This document shows positions 21,437-29,558 of a stretch of 64,000 nt of DNA, one piece after another; position 1 is the first letter of the stretch; each line of letters opens with the position of its first letter. The stretch covers positions 310,001-374,000 of the forward strand of contig JADJIS010000003.1 of the NCBI GenBank assembly GCA_016706865.1. The letters run 5' to 3'. Under the pieces are notes generated by a model. That model did not search any database. It saw only the letters and a list, made by a program, of their open reading frames with translations, and was not told the origin of the DNA. The stretch is from Bacteroidota bacterium (GTDB lineage Bacteria > Bacteroidota > Bacteroidia > Chitinophagales > BACL12). A program made the translations under genes and the position numbers.

Positions 21437-22606
21437 TTAATATTCAAACACCCCGTAATCGCTTTTAATAGTAACACTTTTTTTCTGAGCAGTTTCTACG
21501 TATCCAATTATTTGTGCATCAATTTTAAATTGTTTTGAAATTGCAATAATTTCTTCTGCAGTTTTTTCGTCGGTGTAAAATTCGAGGCGATGTCCCATAT
21601 TAAATACGCGAAACATTTCTTTCCAGTCTGTTTTTGATTCTTCCTGAATTATTTTAAATAATGGCGGAATAGGTAATAAATTATTTTTGATGATATGCAC
21701 ATCATCGATAAAATGCAAGACTTTAGTTTGTCCGCCACCACTGCAATGAATTATACCTGAAATATTTTTTCTATACTGATCTAAAATTGTTTTTAATATT
21801 GGTAAATAAGTTCGGGTGGGAGAGAGCACTAATTTTCCTATATCTGTATTTGTTTTTCCAATGGATATTTCGTCGGTAACAAGTTTACTTCCTGTATAAA
21901 CCACCTCATCAGGAATGGCAGGATTAAAACTCTCGGGATATTTCTCCGCATATATTTTTGAAAAAACATCATGGCGTGCACTTGTTAGTCCATTGCTTCC
22001 CATTCCTCCGTTATATTCCTGCTCATAGGTTGCTTTTCCATAACTCGCTAGTGCAACAATTACATTTCCCGGTTTTATATCATTAATAATGAGTTCACTT
22101 TTTTTTATTCTTCCAAAAGCAGTAATTCCAACATCAATTGTTCTTACAATATCGCCAACATCTGCTGTTTCACCACCTGCATGATGAATATTTACCCCAT
22201 TTTCCTGCATGGTTTGCAAAAAATCCATGGTTCCATTTATAACTGCTCCTATCACTACACCCGGAATAACACTTTTATTTCTTCCTATGGTGGAAGAGAT
22301 TATGATATTATCTGTAATTCCAACACAGGCCATGTCGTCTAAATTCATCACAAGAGAATCCTGTGCTATGCCTTTCCAAACATTAAGATCACCTGTTTCT
22401 TTCCAGTAAATATAAGCCAGTGCTGTTTTTGTGCCTGCGGTATCTGCATGCATCACATTGCAAAACTCTGCATCTCCTCCAATAAAATCAGGTAGTATCT
22501 TACAAAAAGCCTTTGGAAACAATCCTTTATCTAAATGTTGAATTGCTTTGTGCACTTCCTCCTTTTGAGAAGAAACTCCTCTTAAACCATATTTATCCTG
22601 ATCCAT
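21437..22606 (-). CDS. purM: Phosphoribosylformylglycinamidine cyclo-ligase (AIR synthetase)
   Basis: Catalyses ATP-dependent ring closure of FGAM to AIR, step 5 of purine synthesis, in the cytosol. The 389-residue sequence has the PurM-type N-terminal dimer domain (MHADTAGTKTALAYIYWKETGD, DSLVMNLDDMACVGITDNIIISSTIGRN). The glycine-rich GEVIVALASYG-like GNVIVALASYGKATYEQEYNGGMGSNGLTSAR and the C-terminal GHRLEFYTDE region follow. The form is the longer Bacteroidota type. The gene is divergent from ppk1 and not linked to other pur genes here. The AGAACNN array lies directly at its 3' end. Confidence 0.93.
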   Translation of the reverse strand: MDQDKYGLRGVSSQKEEVHKAIQHLDKGLFPKAFCKILPDFIGGDAEFCNVMHADTAGTKTALAYIYWKETGDLNVWKGIAQDSLVMNLDDMACVGITDNIIISSTIGRNKSVIPGVVIGAVINGTMDFLQTMQENGVNIHHAGGETADVGDIVRTIDVGITAFGRIKKSELIINDIKPGNVIVALASYGKATYEQEYNGGMGSNGLTSARHDVFSKIYAEKYPESFNPAIPDEVVYTGSKLVTDEISIGKTNTDIGKLVLSPTRTYLPILKTILDQYRKNISGIIHCSGGGQTKVLHFIDDVHIIKNNLLPIPPLFKIIQEESKTDWKEMFRVFNMGHRLEFYTDEKTAEEIIAISKQFKIDAQIIGYVETAQKKSVTIKSDYGVFEY

Positions 22607-22756
22607 GCCGCAAAATTACGGAAATGCCGCCATCACTCGATTTGTTAGGTAAAAATTAATTAACAATTAATTAATCAAATTGATGGTGCCCTATCATTTT
22701 TACGCAAGTATTTTAGCCAAAGTTTAATTTTGCCCTATATTCCAATAATCTAGGGT

Positions 22757-24850
22757 ATGTCGAAAAGTAAAATAAAAGGGTTGAAACTGAAGTATATTAA
22801 CCGGGATCTGAGCTGGTTATCGTTTAATGAGCGCGTTTTACAAGAGGCTGAGGACAATCGTGTGTCACTTAATGAGCGAATCCGGTTTTTGGGAATATTT
22901 TCCAATAACCAGGACGAATTGTTCAGGGTGCGTGTTGCAGTTCTCCGCCGAATGGTGAAAATGGAAAAATCGTCGTTAAAACTTTTTGATAGCAATCCTG
23001 CCAAGATCCTCAATCAAATTCAGAAAAAAGTGCTCGTGTTAAAGAACAGGTTTGACAACGCCTATCTTAAAATTCTTGAGGAACTAAAAAAGCATAAAAT
23101 ATTCATTTTAAATGAACGCGAGGTAAATAGTCAGCAAGGGGAAATTATACGCCATTACTTTAATGAAAAGGTTCATCAAAGGCTGTTTCCAATAATGTTG
23201 GATAATGTAAAAAAGGTTCCTTTACTCAATGATAAAACCATTTATCTTGCTGTAAGGATGATCAAAAAAGATAAACCCAATGCAACCAGATATTCATTAA
23301 TTGAAGTTCCTGATGGAGAGCCATCCCGTTTTTTTGTTTTGCCTGATGATGGGGAAAAACAATTCATTATTTTGTTGGATGATATTATAAGATATAATCT
23401 CGATTCCATTTATTATATTTTTAATTACGATAAGATTGAAGCGTATACTATCAAAATAACCCGTGATGCGGAATTGGATTTTCATCCCGACCTATCACAA
23501 AGTGTTTTAGAGATCATACAAAAAAGTGTAAAACGAAGAACAAAAGGAGAAACAACACGATTTATTTATGATGCAGAAATGCCCGAGGATATGTTGCAGT
23601 TCTTTGCTAAAAAAATGAAGTTACAGCGCAACGATGCAATTATTCCCGGTGCACGTTATCACAACTTTAAAGATTTTATAAATTTTCCCGATCTGAACAG
23701 AGTGGATCTTCGTTATGAAAAATTGCCTCCTGTACATCATCCTTTATTAAATACAAATTCCAGTATAACCAGTGTATTGCGTCAGCGGGATATTTTGTTG
23801 CATTTTCCATATCAGAGTTTTCATCATATAATTGACCTGCTTCGCGAAGTGGCAATTAATCCGAATGTAACCAGTATTAGTATGACACTGTACCGTGTTG
23901 CAAAAAACTCAAGTGTTGTTATGAGTTTGATCAATGCTGCAAGAAATGGAAAACAAGTTACCGTTATCATGGAACTGCAGGCACGATTTGATGAAGAGAA
24001 TAATATATTCTGGGCAAATAAATTGCAAGAGGAGGGAGTAACAGTTTTATTTGGAGTGAATAACCTTAAGGTGCATGCAAAATTGTGTCTAATTACACAT
24101 TTACACGAAGGAAAAAATGTGCACTATTCCATTATTGGAACAGGTAATTTTAATGAAAATACAGCGCGAGTATATACAGATTTTTTCTTGCTGACCTCAA
24201 AACCGGAGATCACCAAAGAGGTGAAAAAGATATTTGAATTTTTTAATAATCGTTTTGAGATGAGTAAATATAAAAATCTTATGTTGGCTCCTATCAATAT
24301 GCGATTAAAATTAAAACAGCTAATTAGCAGAGAAATAAAAAATGCAAAAGAGGGAAAACCGGCGAGTTTATTTTTTAAGATAAATAATTTAGTTGACAAG
24401 GAGATAATTAAAAAATTGTATGAGGCAAGTGTTGCCGGTGTGGAGATTAGATTAATTGTAAGAGGCATATGTTCTTTGGTGCCCGGTGTTCCGGGATTAA
24501 GTGAAAACATTGAGGCAATAAGTATTCTGGATCGTTTTCTGGAACACCCTCGGGTATTTTGTTTTCAAAATAACGGCAAAGAAGAAATTTATATCGGATC
24601 AGCCGATCTTATGGAACGAAATATAGATTTTCGTATTGAAGTGTTAAGTAATATATTGGATAAGGATGTGCGCAAACAACTTAAAGAAATTTTAGAAATA
24701 CAGTGGAGAGATAATGTTAAAGCACGCACCCTTACACACGGTCATTTAAATGAATATATTCTGCCGGAAAAAGGGGAAGAATCTGTTCAAAGTCAGAATG
24801 CAATTTATTCCTATTTTAAAAGTTTATACGAAAACAGGGCTATAAAATAA
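22757..24850 (+). CDS. ppk1: Polyphosphate kinase 1
   Basis: PPK1 reversibly transfers the gamma phosphate of ATP onto polyphosphate. The 697-residue protein shows the N-terminal signature YINRDLSWLSFNERVLQEA and FFRVR-like LFRVRVAVLRRM. It also has the HKD-type catalytic core (NPNVTSISMTLYRVA, then NNLKVHAKLCLI with the autophosphorylated His near residue 440) and the second HKD-like segment YIGSADLMERNIDFRIEV. It is followed 29 bases later by an exopolyphosphatase gene, so synthesis and breakdown genes are paired. A possible Bacteroidota -7 box TAATTTTG lies at 22725-22732, but I see no good -33 box. Confidence 0.96.
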   Translation: MSKSKIKGLKLKYINRDLSWLSFNERVLQEAEDNRVSLNERIRFLGIFSNNQDELFRVRVAVLRRMVKMEKSSLKLFDSNPAKILNQIQKKVLVLKNRFDNAYLKILEELKKHKIFILNEREVNSQQGEIIRHYFNEKVHQRLFPIMLDNVKKVPLLNDKTIYLAVRMIKKDKPNATRYSLIEVPDGEPSRFFVLPDDGEKQFIILLDDIIRYNLDSIYYIFNYDKIEAYTIKITRDAELDFHPDLSQSVLEIIQKSVKRRTKGETTRFIYDAEMPEDMLQFFAKKMKLQRNDAIIPGARYHNFKDFINFPDLNRVDLRYEKLPPVHHPLLNTNSSITSVLRQRDILLHFPYQSFHHIIDLLREVAINPNVTSISMTLYRVAKNSSVVMSLINAARNGKQVTVIMELQARFDEENNIFWANKLQEEGVTVLFGVNNLKVHAKLCLITHLHEGKNVHYSIIGTGNFNENTARVYTDFFLLTSKPEITKEVKKIFEFFNNRFEMSKYKNLMLAPINMRLKLKQLISREIKNAKEGKPASLFFKINNLVDKEIIKKLYEASVAGVEIRLIVRGICSLVPGVPGLSENIEAISILDRFLEHPRVFCFQNNGKEEIYIGSADLMERNIDFRIEVLSNILDKDVRKQLKEILEIQWRDNVKARTLTHGHLNEYILPEKGEESVQSQNAIYSYFKSLYENRAIK

Positions 24851-24879
24851 AAGCAATAAAAAATACCAACTAATTAAGG

Positions 24880-25785
24880 ATGAAATTTGCAGCAATTGAT
24901 ATAGGAAGTAATGCGATACGATTATTGATCGAGAATGTTTATGAAACACAAAAGGGACCTGTTTTTCATAAGGACTCCATGATAAGAATTCCGGTTCGTT
25001 TAGGAGAGGATGCATTTTTAGATGGTGTAATTTCTGAAGAAAAAGTTGAAATGGTGGTCAAAACAATGATCGCAATGAAACATATTATTGATGTTCATAA
25101 AGTAATTGATTATAAAGTTGTGGCCACCTCTGCAATGCGTGAAGCTAAAAACAGTGCAGAAATTATTGAACGTGTAAAAAGTGCCACAGGAATGCAAATT
25201 CAGGTTATAACGGGCGATTCAGAAGGAAAAACGATCATGGAATTGCCCTTGGAACAAGCAGGAATGGAACCGAATGAATATTATTTATATATTGATGTAG
25301 GTGGCGGAAGTACAGAACTTGCATTGTTGGGTCAGGGTAAATTAATTGCAAACAGATCATTTAATATTGGAACATTGAGAATATTAAATGATCAGGTTAC
25401 GGAAAATGATTGGAGGGAAATTCCCGAATGGATAAAAAAACACAAGAACTTTAATTTTGAATTAAGTGCTATTGGAGTGGGAGGAAATATTAACCATATT
25501 ATGAAACACTACGGAAAATCCGGTAAAATATATTTGAGTATTTCCATTCTTAAACGCGTAATGATGTATATGGATGAATTGAGTATGGGAGAACGTGTTC
25601 GCGACCTCGGATTAAAACCCGATCGCGCCGACGTGATCGTTCCGGCACTAAAAATTTATATCAATGTGATGAAATGGGCGGGAATTGAAAAGATCTTTGT
25701 CCCTAAACAAGGATTAAGTGATGGATTGATCACCGAATTATATCACGACTGGAAAAATAAGATCTCAGTAGCAACTCCTGAATAA
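24880..25785 (+). CDS. ppx: Exopolyphosphatase, Ppx/GppA family
   Basis: A 301-residue member of the ASKHA Ppx/GppA phosphatases, which release orthophosphate from polyphosphate ends or convert pppGpp to ppGpp. The phosphate-1 loop is FAAIDIGSNAIRLLI at the N-terminus, and the phosphate-2 region is YIDVGGGSTELALL near residue 140; LSAIGVGGNINHI follows. It lacks the extra C-terminal HD-like domain of the long E. coli type, so it is the short form. Its position directly after ppk1 favours polyphosphate as substrate (inference). Confidence 0.92.
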   Translation: MKFAAIDIGSNAIRLLIENVYETQKGPVFHKDSMIRIPVRLGEDAFLDGVISEEKVEMVVKTMIAMKHIIDVHKVIDYKVVATSAMREAKNSAEIIERVKSATGMQIQVITGDSEGKTIMELPLEQAGMEPNEYYLYIDVGGGSTELALLGQGKLIANRSFNIGTLRILNDQVTENDWREIPEWIKKHKNFNFELSAIGVGGNINHIMKHYGKSGKIYLSISILKRVMMYMDELSMGERVRDLGLKPDRADVIVPALKIYINVMKWAGIEKIFVPKQGLSDGLITELYHDWKNKISVATPE

Positions 25786-25791
25786 TAATAA

Positions 25792-26157
25792 TTATTTAAT
25801 TTTGATCTCTCCTGATCTGTAAAGGTCTAGTATTTGCTCCAGTATAAATTTGATTTTTTTTACCGGCAGATCCTTATGTATATCGAAAAGCATAATTTTC
25901 ATACGAGCTCTTTCTTCTAAAATAAGATCTGGATGCTCTATTCTTTTTCCTTCTACAATACCAATATATGGTATATCTGAATCCTTTTTCACCCATAGGT
26001 AACAAAACATTTTTCCTTTGTATAAAAAAAATGGCATTCCATATTTCCAGGCTGGTGTAATGGCATCATCCATACTTAAAATAATATCACGCAAGGCCAA
26101 TAAACAATGGCGCAAGTTTTCTTCTTTAGATAGATAATAATTGTCTAGATATTGCAT
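25792..26157 (-). CDS. DUF1801 domain protein
   Basis: A 121-residue cytosolic protein. The DUF1801 (YdhG-like) pattern includes LRDIILSMDDAITPAWKYGMPFFLYKGKMFCYLWV and the C-terminal helix KFILEQILDLYR. The family fold is known but its molecular role is not. It lies tail to tail with ppx (6 bases apart) and in line with the SRPBCC gene upstream. A second DUF1801 gene is found at 27527, in the same minus-strand run. Confidence 0.88.
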   Translation of the reverse strand: MQYLDNYYLSKEENLRHCLLALRDIILSMDDAITPAWKYGMPFFLYKGKMFCYLWVKKDSDIPYIGIVEGKRIEHPDLILEERARMKIMLFDIHKDLPVKKIKFILEQILDLYRSGEIKIK

Positions 26158-26181
26158 TTGTTCGGACTGAAAAATTCTTTT

Positions 26182-26634
26182 CTACACAGCAAAAATCTCC
26201 TTTAATTTGTTTTCTCTGAATTTAAATATTTTTTTTACCTGAGCATCAACATATAATTTTTCTGCAATCCATCCAAAAACACTTTTTCCCACATCGTAAT
26301 GCAAAATATCGGTCATTAAAGTGCCTGTTGTTGCTGGCTTGAAATGATGTTCATGGTGCCAGATTCTATAAGGGCCTTTGCGCTGCTCATCTACAAAATA
26401 ATGTGGTTCATTAATATGCGTTATCTCAGTCACCCAATCAAGCGGAATATTCAGGATGGGCGTTATTTTGTATGTTATGAGCAATCCCTCATACATTTTT
26501 TCCGGCACTGTTGAAGTGATCTTAAAAATCATCTCCTCCGGTGTTATCTTATTTAAATTATTAGGGGAAGAAAAAAAATCCCATGCTTCCTGGAGCGTGA
26601 TAGGTAATAAAATTTCGCTGCGTAAGGTTTTCAT
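26182..26634 (-). CDS. SRPBCC family protein (polyketide-cyclase/START-like)
   Basis: A 150-residue protein opening RSEILLPITLQEAWDFFSSPNNLNKITP, the usual first strand and helices of SRPBCC proteins related to the coenzyme Q-binding/YfcH-associated group. Strands YEGLLITYKI, DWVTEITHI, YRIWHHEHHF and a final long helix (IAEKLYVDAQVKKIFKFRENKLKEIF) follow. The ligand is unknown. It is 24 bases upstream of the DUF1801 gene on the same strand. Confidence 0.88.
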   Translation of the reverse strand: MKTLRSEILLPITLQEAWDFFSSPNNLNKITPEEMIFKITSTVPEKMYEGLLITYKITPILNIPLDWVTEITHINEPHYFVDEQRKGPYRIWHHEHHFKPATTGTLMTDILHYDVGKSVFGWIAEKLYVDAQVKKIFKFRENKLKEIFAV

Positions 26635-26704
26635 TTATGTAATAGATATGAAGCTATAGTAACAAAATTAATGTCTTTATGTTCAGCGGCACCATCTTAG
26701 TTGA

Positions 26705-27514
26705 TCATCCAACATAACCACCAACTCTGTTATAAAGATTTTGTGGTTCCCATTTCCTTTTTTCTCCTAAAACCATTCGTTTTAGAATTCGCTGAGGGGT
26801 AAATTGTAAATCTATTAGAAATTTGATCGCTTCAAGATTATCAACCGGCAATGTTGCAATTTCATTATCTAAAAGCCTTGTTTGCATTAAGGCTATACCG
26901 GCAACGGAATTATCTGCAATAATGAGGCCCTCACCAAATGTTGGAAGATAAAATCCCTGCAGTCTATCTTCGTCGTAATATACTTTTGCCGAGCCAAAAT
27001 GTTCCTGAAGTCTGAAAAATCTGTCCTCTCCGCTCATCTGTTTATCAAGTTCACGAATAACTTCTTTGTGTTTTTCTTTTATTCCGATTATTTTTTCTGA
27101 AATATCTAATTCGAAATCAGCATCGGGTTGTTTATAAATAATGTAATCAGTATCCTCGATAAATCCTTGTTTTTTATACACCGGAAATCCCAGATCGGTA
27201 GCGAGTAGGTGCACACTTAAACAATTTTTGGTGGCAACTATATCTAATAGTTCCTTGGTGATCATATTTCCAAGTCCTTTGTTTCTATGATCAGGATGAA
27301 CTATTATATGTGCAAGCCATGCAGCATCGTTATGAATAATAGCTGATCCGGTTCCCACAAGTTTACCATTAAAAACGAGTTTAACGGGGAAACAAAAGTC
27401 GGAAATTAAATAATATATAAAATGAGGAGATATATCTTTCCAATCCGGAGGATTAATGGATGGAATCCGGGAAAGGTCTTCCGTTGTGAATTCTTCAACG
27501 ATATAATTTTCCAA
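26705..27514 (-). CDS. GNAT N-acetyltransferase with C-terminal extension
   Basis: Residues ~1-130 form a GNAT fold. The acetyl-CoA loop is in HIIVHPDHRNKGLGNMITKEL and strand 6 in LGFPVYKKQGFIEDTDYIIY. Residues ~135-269 form a second domain (LDKQMSGEDRFFRLQEHFG, FTPQRILKRMVLG) like the C-terminal domain of two-domain GNAT proteins, which may shape the acceptor site. The acceptor is unknown. It is separated from the DUF1801 gene upstream by only 12 bases, so the two are probably co-transcribed. Confidence 0.9.
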   Translation of the reverse strand: MENYIVEEFTTEDLSRIPSINPPDWKDISPHFIYYLISDFCFPVKLVFNGKLVGTGSAIIHNDAAWLAHIIVHPDHRNKGLGNMITKELLDIVATKNCLSVHLLATDLGFPVYKKQGFIEDTDYIIYKQPDADFELDISEKIIGIKEKHKEVIRELDKQMSGEDRFFRLQEHFGSAKVYYDEDRLQGFYLPTFGEGLIIADNSVAGIALMQTRLLDNEIATLPVDNLEAIKFLIDLQFTPQRILKRMVLGEKRKWEPQNLYNRVGGYVG

Positions 27515-27526
27515 TTTTAGTGCTTT

Positions 27527-27916
27527 TTAATTATTTTCTATTAGATCGATCCATTCGAGGACTACTTTTTCCAATTTCGTTTTTTTATTTTTAATATCAT
27601 CCATGGAATAAAATCTTGCTTCGCGTCTGTCCTTCCATTTGCCTTCCAACAGATCTCCGCTATCGTTTATCATTGCTCCATTATAAAAAATAAAAATGAT
27701 CTGGATAAATTTTTCCTGATGAAGGTTGAAGGCCGCCATATCCTTAATATAATAATAACTCGGAGCATTCCATTTTATGCGTTCAGCAATTTTGCTGCTA
27801 GCATTTTTTATGATAATACGCAATTCCTCTATTTCTTGTTTCAATGGATGCTCACTCGCCTGCATTAAACTATCAGGGGATTCCATTTTTGAAACTACTG
27901 TTTTTTTGGGTGACAT
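27527..27916 (-). CDS. DUF1801 domain protein
   Basis: 129 residues with the DUF1801 pattern: HPLKQEIEELRIIIKNASSKIAERIKWNAPSYYYIKDMAAF and REARFYSMDDIKNKKTKLEKVVLEWIDLI. It differs from the 25792 copy, so the two are divergent family members and not a recent duplication. It lies between the GNAT gene (12 bases) and the SRPBCC gene at 27941 (24 bases), in an apparent operon. Confidence 0.88.
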   Translation of the reverse strand: MSPKKTVVSKMESPDSLMQASEHPLKQEIEELRIIIKNASSKIAERIKWNAPSYYYIKDMAAFNLHQEKFIQIIFIFYNGAMINDSGDLLEGKWKDRREARFYSMDDIKNKKTKLEKVVLEWIDLIENN

Positions 27917-27940
27917 GCAGAAGTTATAATTAGATGAAAA

Positions 27941-28480
27941 TTATGATTCTAAAACCTTTTTTAAATTTACAAGACTTACCATCATATCGTTACCCAACAT
28001 TTTTGGAAGGTCCATTATTAACAACATGAAATTAGATGGATATTTCATGGAACTTTTAAATCCCCATTTTACCTTTGTTTGTCCATCGGCAATTGTTTCG
28101 GCGGACATATAACCATGTGCTTTGCCTTCAAAGGGTTTGAGAAAATGTAATAAAAATTCGATTTTTTCTCCTTCATTTACTTTTGTGATAGTCTGTATTC
28201 CGTGACCCACTTTTTTATTTTCACTTTCCCATTGGTATACAAATCCGGCAGTACCATCTGTGCCGGTATAGGTTCTTTTAGAATTTGGGTCCATCATCAC
28301 CCAAACACTGTATTGATCCTGATTTTTAATATGTTTGATATAATCAAAAACAGCATTTTTGTCTTTATTGATCAGGATCTCTTTTTCAACCGTGTAATCT
28401 TTTTTGACAAATAATGCGATAATTAAAGGGATTGCAATTATTGCTACTATGGCAATTAAAATGATGATTGCTATATTCAT
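27941..28480 (-). CDS. SRPBCC family protein with N-terminal membrane anchor
   Basis: A TM helix spans residues ~2-25 (IAIIILIAIVAIIAIPLIIA). The SRPBCC domain follows: VEKEILINKDKNAVFDYIKHIKNQDQYSVWV, the FVYQWES strand, and a C-terminal helix. The polyketide_cyc2-like family is common in Bacteroidota and of unknown function. It is the first gene of the run 28480 to 26705 (SRPBCC, DUF1801, GNAT). Confidence 0.9.
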   Translation of the reverse strand: MNIAIIILIAIVAIIAIPLIIALFVKKDYTVEKEILINKDKNAVFDYIKHIKNQDQYSVWVMMDPNSKRTYTGTDGTAGFVYQWESENKKVGHGIQTITKVNEGEKIEFLLHFLKPFEGKAHGYMSAETIADGQTKVKWGFKSSMKYPSNFMLLIMDLPKMLGNDMMVSLVNLKKVLES

Positions 28481-28586
28481 ATATAATGGGTTTGTGTAGG
28501 TTTTATATTATGCTTTAAAAAGGTGCATTCCCTTCGGAGAATAAAATTAATACTTGTAACAAACTTAGCCAATTTTTTGGAGGTTA

Positions 28587-29549
28587 TCAATCTAATTTAA
28601 AGCTTACAGGAAGTGTAAACCAAACTTCCACATTTTTGCCATTTTGTTTTCCTGGTGTCCAGGCAGGCATTTCATTAATTACCCGCATGGCTTCGAAATC
28701 GATAAGTGGGTAAATTGGATTTATTGTTTTGATATTATGAATTTTCCCGGTTTCATCTACTGAAAATTTAACAATGGTCTTACCCTGTATACTATTATCT
28801 CTGGCATCACGAGGATATTTAATTTTTGTAGAAAGATATTTATAAAGTGCGGAGACACCACCTTTATACTCGGGAAATTCCTCTTGCAATTTAACTTGTT
28901 CCATAATGCTGTCAATATCGGAATCTGTAGAATGTTTAACAGTAGAAATTGTATCTCCGTCTGCATTGAAACTGTATTCGAATTTTAAATTTCCGGTATT
29001 GCTGAAAGTATAGGTTTTACTTAAGAATCCATTACTGTATAGTTTTTTTTCATTAATTATACCACTTTCATTGTAATTGTAGGAGGTATCAGTTAATATT
29101 CCATTTTCGTAATGATCAAGGTTGTGTAATTTACCATCCTCATAATAATATCGGGAAACACCGTTTTTTACATTGTTTTTAAAATAGGTTTCCAGCGATA
29201 ATTTGCCGTTTTTATAAAAGATCATTTCTGATTCCATTTCCCCCTTTTTATTATAAGGAGTTATGGAATATAAAGTGCCGTCTTCATTAAAGATCAAGGT
29301 GGTATCCATTTTCAGCCCCTTTTCCAGATCGCTGTATTGATATTTATGAATCAATTTGCCGTTTTTTAATTCCACACGAATTTTAACGGCACCCTCAGGA
29401 TATTTTTTGGCACATTCAACAGTTGCCTTGTATTGATAATCACTAACGGTGGTCAATGCAAAATCTGCATTAAAATAATAGGTAATAATATATTGGGCAG
29501 GCATGCAGGTGTATGAAAAAACCAATAAGACAATTAATGTTTTTTTCAT
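28587..29549 (-). CDS. MORN-variant (YwqK-like) repeat protein with TonB C-terminal domain
   Basis: A signal peptide is followed by about eight short repeats of the MORN_2/YwqK type (NGKLIHKYQYSDLEKG, NGKLSLETYFKNNVKNG, DGKLHNLDHYENG), usually seen in exported Bacteroidota proteins. Residues ~225-320 form a TonB C-terminal domain (IKYPRDARDNSIQGKTIVKFSVDETGKIHNIKTI..AWTPGKQNGKNVEVWFTLPVSF). There is no N-terminal ExbB/D-type anchor beyond the signal peptide, so it is probably a periplasmic or lipid-free envelope protein and not a canonical energy transducer. The gene ends 10 bases upstream of smc's stop region on the same strand. Confidence 0.88.
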   Translation of the reverse strand: MKKTLIVLLVFSYTCMPAQYIITYYFNADFALTTVSDYQYKATVECAKKYPEGAVKIRVELKNGKLIHKYQYSDLEKGLKMDTTLIFNEDGTLYSITPYNKKGEMESEMIFYKNGKLSLETYFKNNVKNGVSRYYYEDGKLHNLDHYENGILTDTSYNYNESGIINEKKLYSNGFLSKTYTFSNTGNLKFEYSFNADGDTISTVKHSTDSDIDSIMEQVKLQEEFPEYKGGVSALYKYLSTKIKYPRDARDNSIQGKTIVKFSVDETGKIHNIKTINPIYPLIDFEAMRVINEMPAWTPGKQNGKNVEVWFTLPVSFKLD

Positions 29550-29558
29550 ATCAACTGC

